64,000 nucleotides of DNA from Heracleum sosnowskyi (Eukaryota; Streptophyta; Magnoliopsida; Apiales; Apiaceae), in the NCBI GenBank assembly GCA_030848705.1, contig CM061240.1:23951001-24015000 (forward strand), read 5' to 3'. The notes under the pieces are model-generated. The model saw only the letters and a program-made list of their open reading frames with translations, did no database searches and was not told the DNA's origin. Made by a program: the position numbers and the translations under genes. This document shows positions 43,726 to 54,349 of this stretch, in pieces. Within the stretch, counting starts at the first letter, position 1, and each line of letters opens with the position of its first letter.

Positions 43726-46506
43726 ATGCGTACACGAGCTCGAGCACGTAGAGAAGAATTAGCAAGAAGAGAAGAACTAGCACGAAGGAAACTTGACTTT
43801 GAGAACATCAGTGTAGAAAACAATTGTGAATCAAAAGAAGATATGGCAGATGAAGCACAACCAGCGAAGGCTTTGAGTGAATTTTCTCAGCCAAAAGTGG
43901 AGGACATTCATACCAGCATTGTTCGTCCAGCTATTGGGGCTAATAATTTCGAGCTTAAGCCAAACATCATTCAGATGATTCAGAATACAGTTCAGTTTGG
44001 GGGTAGTCCTGCTGAAGATCCAAATGCTCATATTAGGGACTTCCTTGAGATCTGTGATACCTTCAAATTCAACGGAGTTACAGATGACGCAATCAGATTG
44101 AGGCTATTTCCCTTCTCTCTTAGGGATAAAGCCAAGAGTTGGTTACATTCTATGCCATCAGGTTCTATTAGAACATGGGCAGACTGTGCTCAAAAGTTCT
44201 TGACAAAGTATTTCTCCATGGCGAAGACAGCAGCGTATAGGAATTCTATTTCTCAGTTTGCTCAGCAACCCCAGGAATCTTTGGGGGAATCTTGGGAAAG
44301 GTACAAGGAGATTTTGGCACGTTGTCCTCATCATGGGATGCCGGATTGGATGATAATCAGCAATTTCTATAACGGGTTGGGAGCTCAGTCAAGGCCCATG
44401 CTTGATGCAGCTTCTGGAGGAGCACTGTGGGCAAAAAGCTATGAGGATGCCTATAATCTTATCGAGATGATGGCCGCCAATGAGTTTCAGAATCCTATTC
44501 AACGCTTGCCACCGGCTAAAGTGGCTGGAATTCTTGACTTGGACGCAGCTACTGCTATTGCTGCTCAACTCAAAGCGTTGACAATGAAGGTAGATTCCCT
44601 TTCTAATCATGGGATTAACCAGGTTGCTATGGTGTGTGAATTGTGTGCAGGGGCTCATGACACGAATCTGTGTGCTATCTCATCTGAATCAGCACAGTTT
44701 GTTAGTAACTTTCAGAGAACTCAGCAACCAGCACCTAATGTGTATCATCCCAACAATCGGAATCATCCTAATTTCAGTTGGAGCAACAATCAGGGTGGTG
44801 TTCAGCAACCACAAAATCATCAGTTCAATGCAAGGCCATATAATCAGAACTATCAACCACCACCTTATGCTCCAAGGCAACCATTCAATCCACCGGGATT
44901 TCAACCATCGCAAGGGAATTCATTGAATCAGTCTGAGAAGTCTGAATTGGAAGAGCTTCGAATGATGTACAAGAGTCAAGCGGTGTCGTTGAAAACTTTA
45001 GAGAATCAGATTGGGCAACTAGCCAATGCACTGTTGAACCGTCAACCAGGAACGCTTCCGAGTGACACAGAGATGAATCCAGGCAAGAAAGATCACAAGG
45101 AACAGGTCCAGGCAGTAACCTTACGATCGGGAAAGATTCTACAAGGTCAGAACGAAGGAAATTCAGTTGAGGAAAAAAATGAGTTTTCTGAACAGTTTGT
45201 ACGGCGCGGCAGCGCCGAGGCCCAGTACAAAAACGGCGCGGCAGCGCCGGGGCCTTTGGAAGAAAAAACTGAATTTGATGCTGGGGTCGATTCTGTTCCT
45301 GATTTGGTACCTAATGCTACTCTCTCGACTCACGTAACTGGGAAGAATGAAAATTCTCGGAAAGTAGTAGAAGAAAAGGTGTTTCCACCTCCTCCATTCC
45401 CAAAACGAGTTCAAAGGCAAAAGTTTGACAAGCAGTTTGCTAAGTTCTTGGATGTCTTCAAGAAGCTTCAGATTAACATACCATTTGCAGAGGCTCTTGA
45501 GCAAATGCCGAGCTATGCGAAGTTTATGAAGGGCATTCTTTCGAAGAAATTGAAACTTGAGGAGCTAGACACCGTTGCTTTGACAGAGGAGTGTAGTGCA
45601 GTTCTACAGCAGAAATTGCCACCGAAGCTTAAAGATCCGGGAAGTTTTACCATACCTTGCACTATTGGCAATCAACTTTTCAGCAAATGCTTATGTGATT
45701 TGGGAGCTAGCATTAATCTCATGCCAATGTCTATTTTTAAGCAACTTGGGTTGCCTGAGCCGAAACCAGTTAATATGACCTTACAGTTGGCTGATCGGTC
45801 GATCACATATCCGAGGGGTATAGTGGAGGATGTCTTGGTAAAGGTGGATAAGCTGATTTTTCCTGCTGATTTTGTTATTCTTGACTTTGAGGAAGACAAG
45901 AAGATCCCTATCATCTTGGGACGACCATTCTTGGCTACAGGTCGGACTCTTATTGATGTCCAAAAGGGAGAGCTCACAATGAGGGTGAGTAATCAAAAGG
46001 TCATCTTTAATGTGTTCAAGGCTATGAAATTTCCGACAGAGGAGGAAGAGTGTTTTAGCTTGAAGATGGTTGATACGGGTCAGAGAAAGGAGTTCGATCA
46101 GCTGTTGAGCAAAAATTCGGACTTGCACAAGTTCGAGCATCACATCAGTGATTCCATTGACAACTCTTCCATTCGAGATCTTTCGAATGTCAGGCTTGGA
46201 AAACTTCCACCACATTTGAAGTATGTCCTTCTGAATGATGAGTTGGTGATTTTTAAAGAGTGCGAAGATAATGTGTTGAGAAGGTGGAACAAGGATGATG
46301 AGGTAAAAGAGTGTTCTTATCAATCGACGGAGAAGCATAAACACCTTAGAGGTGTAAAGAAGAAAAAGAAAAAATCGATTGGTGGAAAAGTCAAGGTGAA
46401 GTTTGATTTGGAAAAGATGTGGGAAGAAAGCAAGAAGGTTATCAAACAAAGGGTGAATGGTCCTTCTGCTAAGGACAAGTCAAATGCGATCTTCGAGCCA
46501 CCATGA
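43726..46506 (+). CDS. intact gag-aspartic protease polyprotein (Athila-like, 926 aa)
   Basis: The start ATG is at 43726, 120 bases after the primer site; the N-terminus is Arg-rich (MRTRARARREELARREE). Residues about 100-270 are the retrotransposon gag capsid domain (HIRDFLEICDTFKF, LRLFPFSLRDKAKSWLHS, WERYKEILARCPHHG). A short Cys/His motif CELCAGAHDTNLC (C-x2-C-x3-H-x4-C) lies near residue 303. A Pro/Gln/Asn-rich linker follows. Around residues 490-510 two in-frame copies of the LTR's GC-rich motif encode RRGSAEA and NGAAAPG. The aspartic protease (CLCDLGASINLMP, IILGRPFLATG) spans about 610-760, and a lysine-rich tail ends AIFEPP. The ORF ends without RT or integrase, far short of a full Athila polyprotein. 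It makes virus-like particle proteins and matures them; polymerase must come from elsewhere. Confidence 0.95.
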   Translation: MRTRARARREELARREELARRKLDFENISVENNCESKEDMADEAQPAKALSEFSQPKVEDIHTSIVRPAIGANNFELKPNIIQMIQNTVQFGGSPAEDPNAHIRDFLEICDTFKFNGVTDDAIRLRLFPFSLRDKAKSWLHSMPSGSIRTWADCAQKFLTKYFSMAKTAAYRNSISQFAQQPQESLGESWERYKEILARCPHHGMPDWMIISNFYNGLGAQSRPMLDAASGGALWAKSYEDAYNLIEMMAANEFQNPIQRLPPAKVAGILDLDAATAIAAQLKALTMKVDSLSNHGINQVAMVCELCAGAHDTNLCAISSESAQFVSNFQRTQQPAPNVYHPNNRNHPNFSWSNNQGGVQQPQNHQFNARPYNQNYQPPPYAPRQPFNPPGFQPSQGNSLNQSEKSELEELRMMYKSQAVSLKTLENQIGQLANALLNRQPGTLPSDTEMNPGKKDHKEQVQAVTLRSGKILQGQNEGNSVEEKNEFSEQFVRRGSAEAQYKNGAAAPGPLEEKTEFDAGVDSVPDLVPNATLSTHVTGKNENSRKVVEEKVFPPPPFPKRVQRQKFDKQFAKFLDVFKKLQINIPFAEALEQMPSYAKFMKGILSKKLKLEELDTVALTEECSAVLQQKLPPKLKDPGSFTIPCTIGNQLFSKCLCDLGASINLMPMSIFKQLGLPEPKPVNMTLQLADRSITYPRGIVEDVLVKVDKLIFPADFVILDFEEDKKIPIILGRPFLATGRTLIDVQKGELTMRVSNQKVIFNVFKAMKFPTEEEECFSLKMVDTGQRKEFDQLLSKNSDLHKFEHHISDSIDNSSIRDLSNVRLGKLPPHLKYVLLNDELVIFKECEDNVLRRWNKDDEVKECSYQSTEKHKHLRGVKKKKKKSIGGKVKVKFDLEKMWEESKKVIKQRVNGPSAKDKSNAIFEPP

Positions 46507-47945
46507 TTTGATTCACATTTGTCCGGCTAAATGACATGAACGACAGCGCTTCGTGGGAGGCAACCCATGTGTTAGGTATGTTTCTACTATCTTTCTTATT
46601 ACCTTCAATGAGGACATTGAATATTTTAAGTTTGGGGGTGATAATTAAGGAATGGTAATATTAGTGTGTGTGTGTGTGTTCATATAGGTTTCATATTGCA
46701 TATGTAGTTAGTTCATTCATATCTTTGCATGTTCATGTCATATAGGGCATTCTGTTTGCATTAGTATTTATATCTGTCATGTGAGTCCATTTTAGTTGCA
46801 TGCATATTTCATGATCCCGTAGGATTTGACTATTTCCGTTGGTGAGTCGATGTTGATTGGAGTGTGGTTGTGATGAATAGAGGGTTGATTAAGTTTCTAA
46901 GTATTGACTTGCATGCCAGAAACAAATCTATTTCATAAGTCTCATTGGTAGCTTTTGAATTTGATCAGACCATGCTTGTTTGGCGTTAGAATTTAACCAC
47001 TTGTTTACATTTAGAATGTTGGCTAGATTCTTGAAAACGAAGGAGCACTTATGTATAAGTTTGGGGGAAACCAGGGATTTCATGCTAGTTGTTAATAAAG
47101 GCTAGGCGTCAAATGGCTAGTAGCCGCTCATTGGTAAAAGATGAGTAGTCTAGGGTGGGATGAGAAAAAGGCAAAGAGCACTCATTCCGAAATTAAAAAA
47201 AAACGAAAAAAAAAAAAAAAAAAAAAAAAAAAAGAAAAGAAAAGAAGAGTTGTTTTTATGCAGAATTGATCAGGTTGAGCTCTTTAATACTCGAGCAATT
47301 AAGTTCTAGGGGACCTTGTGCCTAGTGACCTAAGACTTTTCCGGTCTGGGATCCACTAACCTAACGATCGCTACATGGGTATTATTGTATAAGCCTTTTG
47401 GGGTCTCAACCATTGCACGGTCAAATAAGCATGTGAGTCGTAATAAAGCATGAATTCCTGTCTAGCTCAAGTGGATTTTGAGGTGTCTTTAAGTGGTTTC
47501 TTGTGTCTAGCGTTCATTCTGTTTGTAAGCTTGTGGTTGTTTTGGCTAAGAGTAGGTATGGTCTTGATTTAGTTTGGGAGTATATTGGTGAGCATCGCAC
47601 ACACGCACGTTTCTGTGTTTGTCTCGTTGGTCGATGGGAATTTGGTCGAACTCTGTTTGGAAGACTGTGTTCTTTGAGATGTTGGCTTGTTGATTGGTTT
47701 TGGTTGGTTTGAAGGGATCGTTGCATTTTCATATTAGTTGCATACATGTATTGCATTGTTAGTTGCATTGTTAGATGGATTTTGGGGGTACATTCACTAT
47801 AGGCCCTCACGAGACCTTACTCGTCCACTAGGGCTGCCTAGGGGTTTAAAGGGCTTGTTGCATAAGCTAAATGCAACCGTGATCACCTACGGAAGTGGTA
47901 GTTTGTTTATGCTCGAGGACGAGCAACGGTTTAAGTTTGGGGGTG
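46507..47945 (+). other. 3' noncoding region and polypurine tract of Athila-like element 2
   Basis: There is no gene. The block after the stop (GGGAGGCAACCCATG) matches element 1. A TG microsatellite lies near 46663-46679 and an A-rich run at about 47193-47245, at the same place as element 1's poly-T/CT tract. The AAGTTTGGGGG core appears more than once. The functional polypurine tract AAGTTTGGGGGTG is at 47933-47945, abutting the LTR. Confidence 0.8.
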
Positions 47946-49385
47946 TGATAAGTGGATATTTTATTCACTTAGAACGTTTCCGTTTGGCTTAAAACGTATG
48001 TTTGTACTCGAGTTGTGGTATTTTTGATCTCTTTTAAGGGTATTGTGCAGGTATATTGATCACAGGTGTACTAGGAATGAAGCGGAGCAATCGGAGCGCG
48101 AAACGGAGTTATAATGAAGAAAAGGAAAAAAATCAGTTTGTTGGACAGAGATCCTGGCGCGGCAGCGCCGTGTTTATGCTATGTTGTGGCGCGGCAGCGC
48201 CGTTGCAGAAAAGCAGAAAAAGTTGAACAGTGGTTGTGGCGCGGCAGCGCCGTGTTTCTATACAAACTTGGCGCGGCAGCGCCATGATGTCTGGAGGAAA
48301 ATTCCGGTTTTGCCCTAATTTGTGATTTTTCAAGTGAAAGTTAAAAAATCAATTCCTTACGAAATATTGCACTCGGAGGCCTTTATAAAGAAGAAACAAA
48401 CCCTAGAGATCAGGAGGAGACACATATTACATATTATTTACGGAGTTGTAAAGCACGAAGAAGCAAGGAAGAAGATCGTTTTTCAATTATTTTCTTGTAA
48501 TCTTTCTAGCTTGTGGATGCTTGGATTTGGTGTACTCTTTAAAACCCTTAATATTTATAATAGTTATAATTCGTTTTCTTCAATCATGTTTTCATTAGAA
48601 CCCATGGTGACGATTAGTTTGATTATGAACTAACTCGTTGTCATGGGGTTTTAGCGGATTTATTCATGAAGTTTATTTGTTGAATTTTCTTGATGCCTAT
48701 AGTGTGATTGATGTGATATCCTATCATGGTTGTTTTAATTCGTTATAGGAGAGTAGCTAACTCCTGTAATTGTGTGTTAATTCTTATTGAAGCGAAAGTG
48801 GATTTAAGAGTTCAGAACTTGCCATGCTAGCATAGGTTTATGCGTGAGAATATCATTCGTAATTAGTGTCGTAACTCTAACCGTTTTACGACGACTATGT
48901 GATCAATTGAATGCTTGTACTTCAACCATTATGTTTTCAATCTTTATAGACATATAAGGACTAAGCATAATTGGGAGACTAAGTGATTTCTATCTTAATT
49001 GTGGATCTTATTTAGGATGGTATTAGTACAACGAAAGTTGGCTTATATCAGTTTTGTGTGTTCGATCAGGTATTAACAAATCACATGAAAGGGCTAGGGA
49101 ATTGAAGACTTTAGATGGATTGTTTAATGAAGTTGAAATCCCATGTTTCATTCACATAAGTAATTTGATATAAATCTCAGTTAAGTAGTGATAATTAGTT
49201 ATAATTCTTAGATAAATTTTAGTGATAATCAAAACCACTTGTTAATTGTTTTAGCATCGAATAATAATCATACATTGGTGAGTGAATTAACTAGACAAAC
49301 AACGAGTCCCTGTTGGAACGAACCTTATTTGCTATCTGTATTACTTGAGATCACGTGCACTTGCGTGTTGAATTTGGTCGTAACA
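47946..49385 (+). repeat. 3' LTR of Athila-like element 2
   Basis: Offset by exactly 5,802 bases from the 5' LTR throughout, with no difference noted by eye. It is followed by the TSD GGGAC. Confidence 0.96.
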
Positions 49386-49468
49386 GGGACTAATATCAGA
49401 ATGTGGTTGGCCAGTTGCAACTAACATTAGTCTCCATACTTACATCATGTTCCAAAATATACGACTCA

Positions 49469-49846
49469 TTATTCACATGATTTTCCACACAGAGTATTAG
49501 ATATCATTTTGTTTTTCACAAACGGATTTAAATACTCTCTAGGGTAGTCAGGCGTTTCTCTAACAAGTTGGGAGCGAAAATATAGTTCACTAGACTTTCC
49601 CTTGAGAGTATTGGGATATATACTTTGTACACTTACTGAACCAGCAGCGTCATTTGTGTCTTCTAGCAGAGTATTCTCCAACAGTCTTGAATCATGGAGG
49701 TGATCTGGAAAACATACAGGAGGGCACACTTCCTGAGTAGCTATATCATTACATTTACTTTTGGTAAAAAAAATTGCTTCCTTCTACATCAAGATTCTGT
49801 AGGCATTGAGCAGCTTCAGATATGTAGTCTGTTGATATCTTTCTTG
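49469..49846 (-). pseudogene. captured exon-like segment in large CACTA, same strand as PHD exons
   Basis: On the minus strand a CACTTAG acceptor at 49847 is followed by an open frame (ISTDYISEAAQCLQNLDVEG). At an eight-T run near 49770 the frame shifts, then continues (CNDIATQEVCPPVCFPDHLH to NTLCGKSCE) to a stop at 49469. The composition looks like real coding sequence. Its position upstream of the PHD exons on the same strand suggests an earlier exon of the same gene, separated now by Athila 2. I do not recognise the domain. Confidence 0.35.
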
Positions 49847-51196
49847 CTAAGTGAGTTTTTTAGTATCAGATGCAGGGGCAGGAAATGGACTTTTAACTGC
49901 AGAGTTTTGACAAAGTTAATATCAAAATGCTTACATAAACAAATACATTTCCTTTTTGTAATTTATTTTCGCCCTCTTTAAATACGTAAATGATAAGATT
50001 AACTATACATTTAACTTGTCTTATGTTCTTGTACTGAACAATAAGCTGGAATTCTAAATGATTTAAGCGGATTTAATAAATGAAAGAAATAGCATTGTCT
50101 AGAGATAGAACCTTAGCTATAAGTTTAAATTAGTTTTGTACTGTTGGTGATGGTGAGCACAGAACAAGCCTGCACTGCTCTCTATTGTACAATTTCGCAT
50201 AGCCATTTTGTACATCTACACATCAAAATTAATATTATCGGTGAAGCTTGGAGCGTGAATATCTTAGCCCGTGCCTTTTTTCTTCCCTGTAAAAAAGCAT
50301 ATGTTTGTTATTGTAAACCTTAAGCCTAATAATATAAAGAAGAGAAAGCAATTTACCAGAAAATAGAACAGTATCTTGATATCTTTTTTGACCCCATCCG
50401 CTGCATTCTCTTGCCATCGTTGAGGCCCATTTTTCACTCCAAGCTTCCTCTTAAGCATTGGCAAAATACTATTACGCTTGTACCTTAACAATAGTTAAGA
50501 TTCCACAATGCACTATCCAAAACCACATTTCACACACACACACTCCACAAGACAACAACTATCTGTTCATTCACTTCACATTACGCACTAATAAAAAAAA
50601 AGATAAATTAATCTGGATAAATTAATAATGACATGAAACATATAAATAATGAGGTGGGGGAGAGCAGAAAGGGATACAGTTCAGGGTCTTTACGGCGCAA
50701 TTCATCAAACACATATACATACATATACAATTTTTAGAAATAATTAATAAAACTACCAAAAACAATGCAAACTAAAACCAAAAAGAATCTGGACAAAATA
50801 AGTAACAGTATCAATTATAAAGTTACTAGAAGTATTACCCTTGGAGGCCACCTCCATTGACATAATCTCAATACTTCTTCATCCACTACATAAACTCAAG
50901 ATTGTCCAGAGGCCTTCCTTTCACAAACTTATTCTATGCTACATCTCACACAAATTAAAATACAATTCAATTCATATTTCAACTAATAATAAATTTGACA
51001 AAATATGAGGAAAAACTAATATCGTAATTTTGAGCTTGTTAAAAACATATTGAAGGACTTTGTACAGAAATTGACTTTGTACATCAGAACCATTCCGGGA
51101 TGAACTACATCCATAAGCTGACAATGTACCACACCTGAACATGCCTGTAATTTTACTTGTTTTTAAGAATTTGAAATTGATTCATATACATATATA
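49847..51196. other. CACTA interior, mostly AT-rich, possible further captured exons
   Basis: The minus-strand open frame near 50380-50491 (KRKLGVKNGPQRWQENAADG) ends at a GTAAATTG donor-like site and could be another exon of the captured gene. Nothing else can be named. Confidence 0.3.
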
Positions 51197-51262
51197 CAGA
51201 GAGAGAGGGAGAGGGGGAGAGGGAGAGAGAAGAGGGCGAGAGAGAGAGAGAAGAGGGAGGGG
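51197..51262 (+). repeat. GA-rich microsatellite
   Basis: Imperfect (GA)n and (GGGA)n run, typical of plant 5' UTR or promoter DNA. It may belong to the captured gene's 5' region (minus strand would be CT-rich). Confidence 0.85.
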
Positions 51263-51779
51263 AACACCTCAAAATCGAAACCAAAAAAACTAATTAAGAT
51301 TCAACCATAGATGTTGAACGAAATCCTGCTTTGACTAACCCTAATTTGAAGCCTACTTGTTCCGACCCCTAATTGAATCCTAATTGAAGCCTACTTTCCT
51401 TTTCTTAATTTTTAAAAAAATTATTATAAATTTATTTCAACTTATTGAAGTTATTATTAAATTTACTATTTTTATTTTTTTGTAATAATTCACAGCATTT
51501 ACAAATTATTATTTCTCTAATAAAATTATTAATGATCTTAATTAAAATTTAATAATTCTTGAATATTATTTTGTTTTGAAATACTTTTATTCTAAATTTA
51601 TTAAAAAATATTTTAATATTTATGAAATATAAGTAATTCAATAATTCGACGGAATATTACTTTTTCTAATGATAACTTCAATGATTTTATTTAAATTAAT
51701 TACTTTTAAATTTAAACAATTATCAAACTATTAATTATAAATAAAATTTAATTTAATTTGTTTATTTATACTATACTCT
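51263..51779. other. AT-rich CACTA interior, no gene
   Basis: Very AT-rich sequence with AATTAAATTT-type runs. No coding or structural signal is recognised. Confidence 0.5.
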
Positions 51780-51919
51780 AAGGTAACACACCTCACTGTG
51801 TTGCCCAGTGTAACACTTTTTACAACTATAGTAACATATTTTCATGACTTTGGTAACACCCGAAATCACCGCGTTACGATAACACAAAAATTGTATAACT
51901 ATAACAACATCCAATATGG
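51780..51919 (+). repeat. right subterminal repeat region of large CACTA
   Basis: Several GTAACAC / GTGTTRC / CTATAGTAACAT copies matching the left subterminal motif. It is cut by the solo LTR that follows. Confidence 0.7.
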
Positions 51920-53391
51920 TGTTAGTGTAGGTGCCCTAGAGGCAATACATTGTTTATTTTGATAAACCTTATGTCATTTGATTATTAAGTAAATGTATTT
52001 ATTATGACTTTAATGACTGCGATATATTTATTAGCATAATAAATGTCCTTAGAATTATGATACACATTATATAGTTTAAGTATACAACTTGAACTTGAGA
52101 TTATATAATATATCTTATTCTTAAAGGTCCCTAGTCGAGTATTATTATATATAGGACAATAATAATACATAAATAGACTAGTATGTTGATTGACAGATAA
52201 CCACATCTCATTGGTTATAAGTATGGAGATACTAAAGTCAATGCATAGGTACATGTAGGAGTACATGGTACTGGACAGACCCACCGTGAGATTCTTCATG
52301 TTAATAAAGTCATAAGAAAGACTCACAGTGATAATGGTGTAATGATCCTTTGACTTGAGATCATTATAATTCTGTACGAGGATTAATATACTTTGACTAC
52401 ATTAAAAGTTACCTTTAACCGGGTAATGATAAAAGTGGACATCGGGTATATTGTGAGTCGTATGAGAAATATAAATGATAGATAAAGGATTTAACCCTCC
52501 TATTATTAGGGGAGATATTATTGGCCTCTTGATTGAGTAAGACTATGAAAATGCATGGCCATGCTCAAATATTGATTTGTTTTAATAGTTTACTCATTGA
52601 TCAAGGAAACCCGGATTAAGCATTGAAGAGGATGACTAAATACATGCCTCGAGTTTAATCTATAATATTTGGTTAAAGGGATTATATTACACGGAAACAT
52701 TAATCACGAAAGGTTTAATTGGATCACCAATTATTATTATTACTTGGGTAGCAATGATGTATTACTAGATGCCGCTCATTGTTTATATTTTGTTATTGGA
52801 TATTGAAAATATTGCCAACGTAATAATAACCTAAAGGGTTACACAATAAGAACGTTTAAAAGGAGTTTTAATTTAAATATCAGATTTAAATTAAATAATT
52901 ATAAATTCGAAATTAGTTTATTAATTAATTAAGTTGGACTTAGTTAATTAAATGATATTTCGAATTTAATTCATTAACAACCCAAATCAGTTTGGTTTAG
53001 TTGAAGCCCAAGCTGATTAGGGTTAGGCCCAATCTCTCTACCCTATATATACATAATGATGTATAGTTTTAGGGTTGGTTCAGAAAATCCGTTTTTCAAG
53101 AGAGGCTAGAGAGAGAGAGAAGGCAGTTTTTATTTGGCTAGTACCTGCTCCTTGGATCGTTGGACGATCGGACGTTCTGTGGACGATTTAGAGACACGGA
53201 TCTTGAAGCAAGGTTTGTGTGGTGATTGCAATCTAGGACCTCCATCTTACAGAATTCGGAAAGCTCTTAACTGGTATGATTTTGTTTCTCCATAATCAGT
53301 CACAACTTATACATGGATCCTGCGTTAGGGTTTCGTAAATTTTATTATTTTACGTCTGTTTTTCGCTGCGTTTTTACAATGAAACCCAACA
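51920..53391 (+). repeat. solo LTR (1,472 bp) in right end of large CACTA
   Basis: Starts TGTTAGTGTAGGTGCCC and ends AAACCCAACA, flanked by the TSD TATGG (51915-51919 and 53392-53396). A CTATATATAC TATA-like stretch lies near 53043. There are no internal coding region and no second LTR, so it is a recombination product. The phrase GTAGGTGCCCTAGAGGCAAT resembles plant copia LTR starts; lineage is uncertain. Confidence 0.85.
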
Positions 53392-53398
53392 TATGGTA

Positions 53399-53438
53399 CC
53401 CCCCCCCCCCCCCTCCCCCTCCCCCTCCCCCTCCCCCT
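53399..53438 (+). repeat. C-rich microsatellite (CCCCCT)n
   Basis: A C run followed by CCCCCT repeats, just outside the solo LTR. The minus strand has G-runs able to form a quadruplex. Confidence 0.9.
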
Positions 53439-53441
53439 AAT

Positions 53442-53471
53442 TTGTTGCGATAGGCCATCTATGGCGTAGTG
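53442..53471 (-). repeat. right terminal inverted repeat of large CACTA
   Basis: On the minus strand it reads CACTACGCCATAGATGGCC. It is followed on the plus strand by the TSD TTG. Confidence 0.93.
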
Positions 53472-53474
53472 TTG

Positions 53475-53674
53475 CTTCAAGTCCATTGAAGTATGCTCTA
53501 ACAAAACCTGCAAAAGTATCTCTTAAGTTTGTGATGCATGTATGGAATACAACAGTATTTGGTAAATGACCATCATGAACTGTATTGATGAATTTTGAAT
53601 TCAATGGTGTTACACATCATGTTACCCCTGCTGTTGTTGAAGAGACACTTCATTTGCCTATTCTGGGTGACAAT
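53475..53674 (+). pseudogene. accessory ORF, copy C, part 2
   Basis: It resumes at SSPLKYALTKPAKVSLKFVM, homologous to copy A (SSPLKFALTEPASVSFK), with two internal stops. It reaches VEETLHLPILGD, where a gypsy LTR begins. Confidence 0.8.
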
Positions 53675-54349
53675 TGTAACACCCCGAGATCCGGGGTCGG
53701 AGATCTAGGTTGTCACGATCCCTTATTCCGTACAAACACTTAATACTTGAATCATAATATAATAAATCAACACACATGGTGACCCCACCATCAATATACT
53801 CACGCCAGTTATGTCTCAGAAACGAATTTGCAAAAACAGTAGTCATATGATCCATAAGTTAAAGTTATTACAACCCAAAAGTAAATGCTTGCAACCTACT
53901 GCCAGTATGATCTCTATGTGAAACCAGAAAGGCAGCGTAAAAGTTTGTTCTTGTTCATTAATATACATAAGTCATACTTATAAATAAACCGGAGCAACAA
54001 GAGTTGCATTCCGAACCAACTCAGTACTTCTACGTGAGGTGCTGCAACTGCCATCCTATGGGCGGTCTGCGCGGCCCAAACGCGCTTCCGAGCGGTATGA
54101 CGAATCCTGGCCATCTACCCTAGCTGTTGTGTTGTGATATATATAAAAGAAAACAAGTGTGAGCACTAAGCCCAACAATAGTATAAAGCAGCAGAAGCAT
54201 ATATATATAAGCTTATATCATAAAGGAAAACCTTTAAAACTTCATTCGTATACAGAATGATATATGTACTTTTATTTTTGTCAAAACATGCCATACAGTG
54301 CAAACTCTGTATGAGGTGTATATATACAGTGCATATATATAGTACTTTT
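53675..54349 (+). repeat. gypsy-type LTR, 5' fragment
   Basis: Starts TGTAACACCCCGAGATCC after ACAAT. Its last 200 bases align with 6640-6860. It is cut off at about 54349 by the Sirevirus remnant. It is the same family as the long LTR at 6627-10755. Confidence 0.75.

Larger units (their letters stand above)
42144..49385 (+). mobile_element. Athila-like Ty3/gypsy element 2, gag-protease only, very recent insertion
   Basis: The LTRs (42144-43583 and 47946-49385) are both 1,440 bp and identical wherever I compared them. They are flanked by the TSD GGGAC (42139-42143 and 49386-49390). The order is LTR, tRNA-Asp primer site, one intact 926-residue gag-protease ORF, 1.4 kb of conserved noncoding DNA, polypurine tract, LTR. 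RT, RNase H and integrase are absent. The intact ORF and identical LTRs indicate recent mobilisation in trans by an autonomous relative. Confidence 0.95.
38594..53471 (+). mobile_element. large non-autonomous CACTA element carrying PHD-gene exons and nested retroelements
   Basis: The left end CACTACGCCATAAATGG and the right end CCATCTATGGCGTAGTG are inverse; 26 of the outer 30 bases match. The TSD is TTG (38591-38593 and 53472-53474), confirmed by the uninterrupted accessory ORF of copy A (FLASSPLK). Subterminal repeats of GTTGCTATAG / CTATAGTAACA type occur at both ends. After subtracting nested LTR elements about 4.7 kb remain, with no transposase visible. That remainder contains host exon fragments on the minus strand. 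Confidence 0.92.
33297..53674 (+). mobile_element. Sirevirus-type Ty1/copia family X, copy C (degenerate, split by large CACTA)
   Basis: Gag fragment, pol, leader and the first part of the accessory ORF are present in order. The large CACTA splits the accessory ORF at 38594-53471 (TSD TTG). A gypsy LTR fragment truncates it at 53675. There are no primer site, gag N-terminus or 3' LTR. Many stops and frameshifts make it the most decayed copia copy in the window. Confidence 0.85.
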
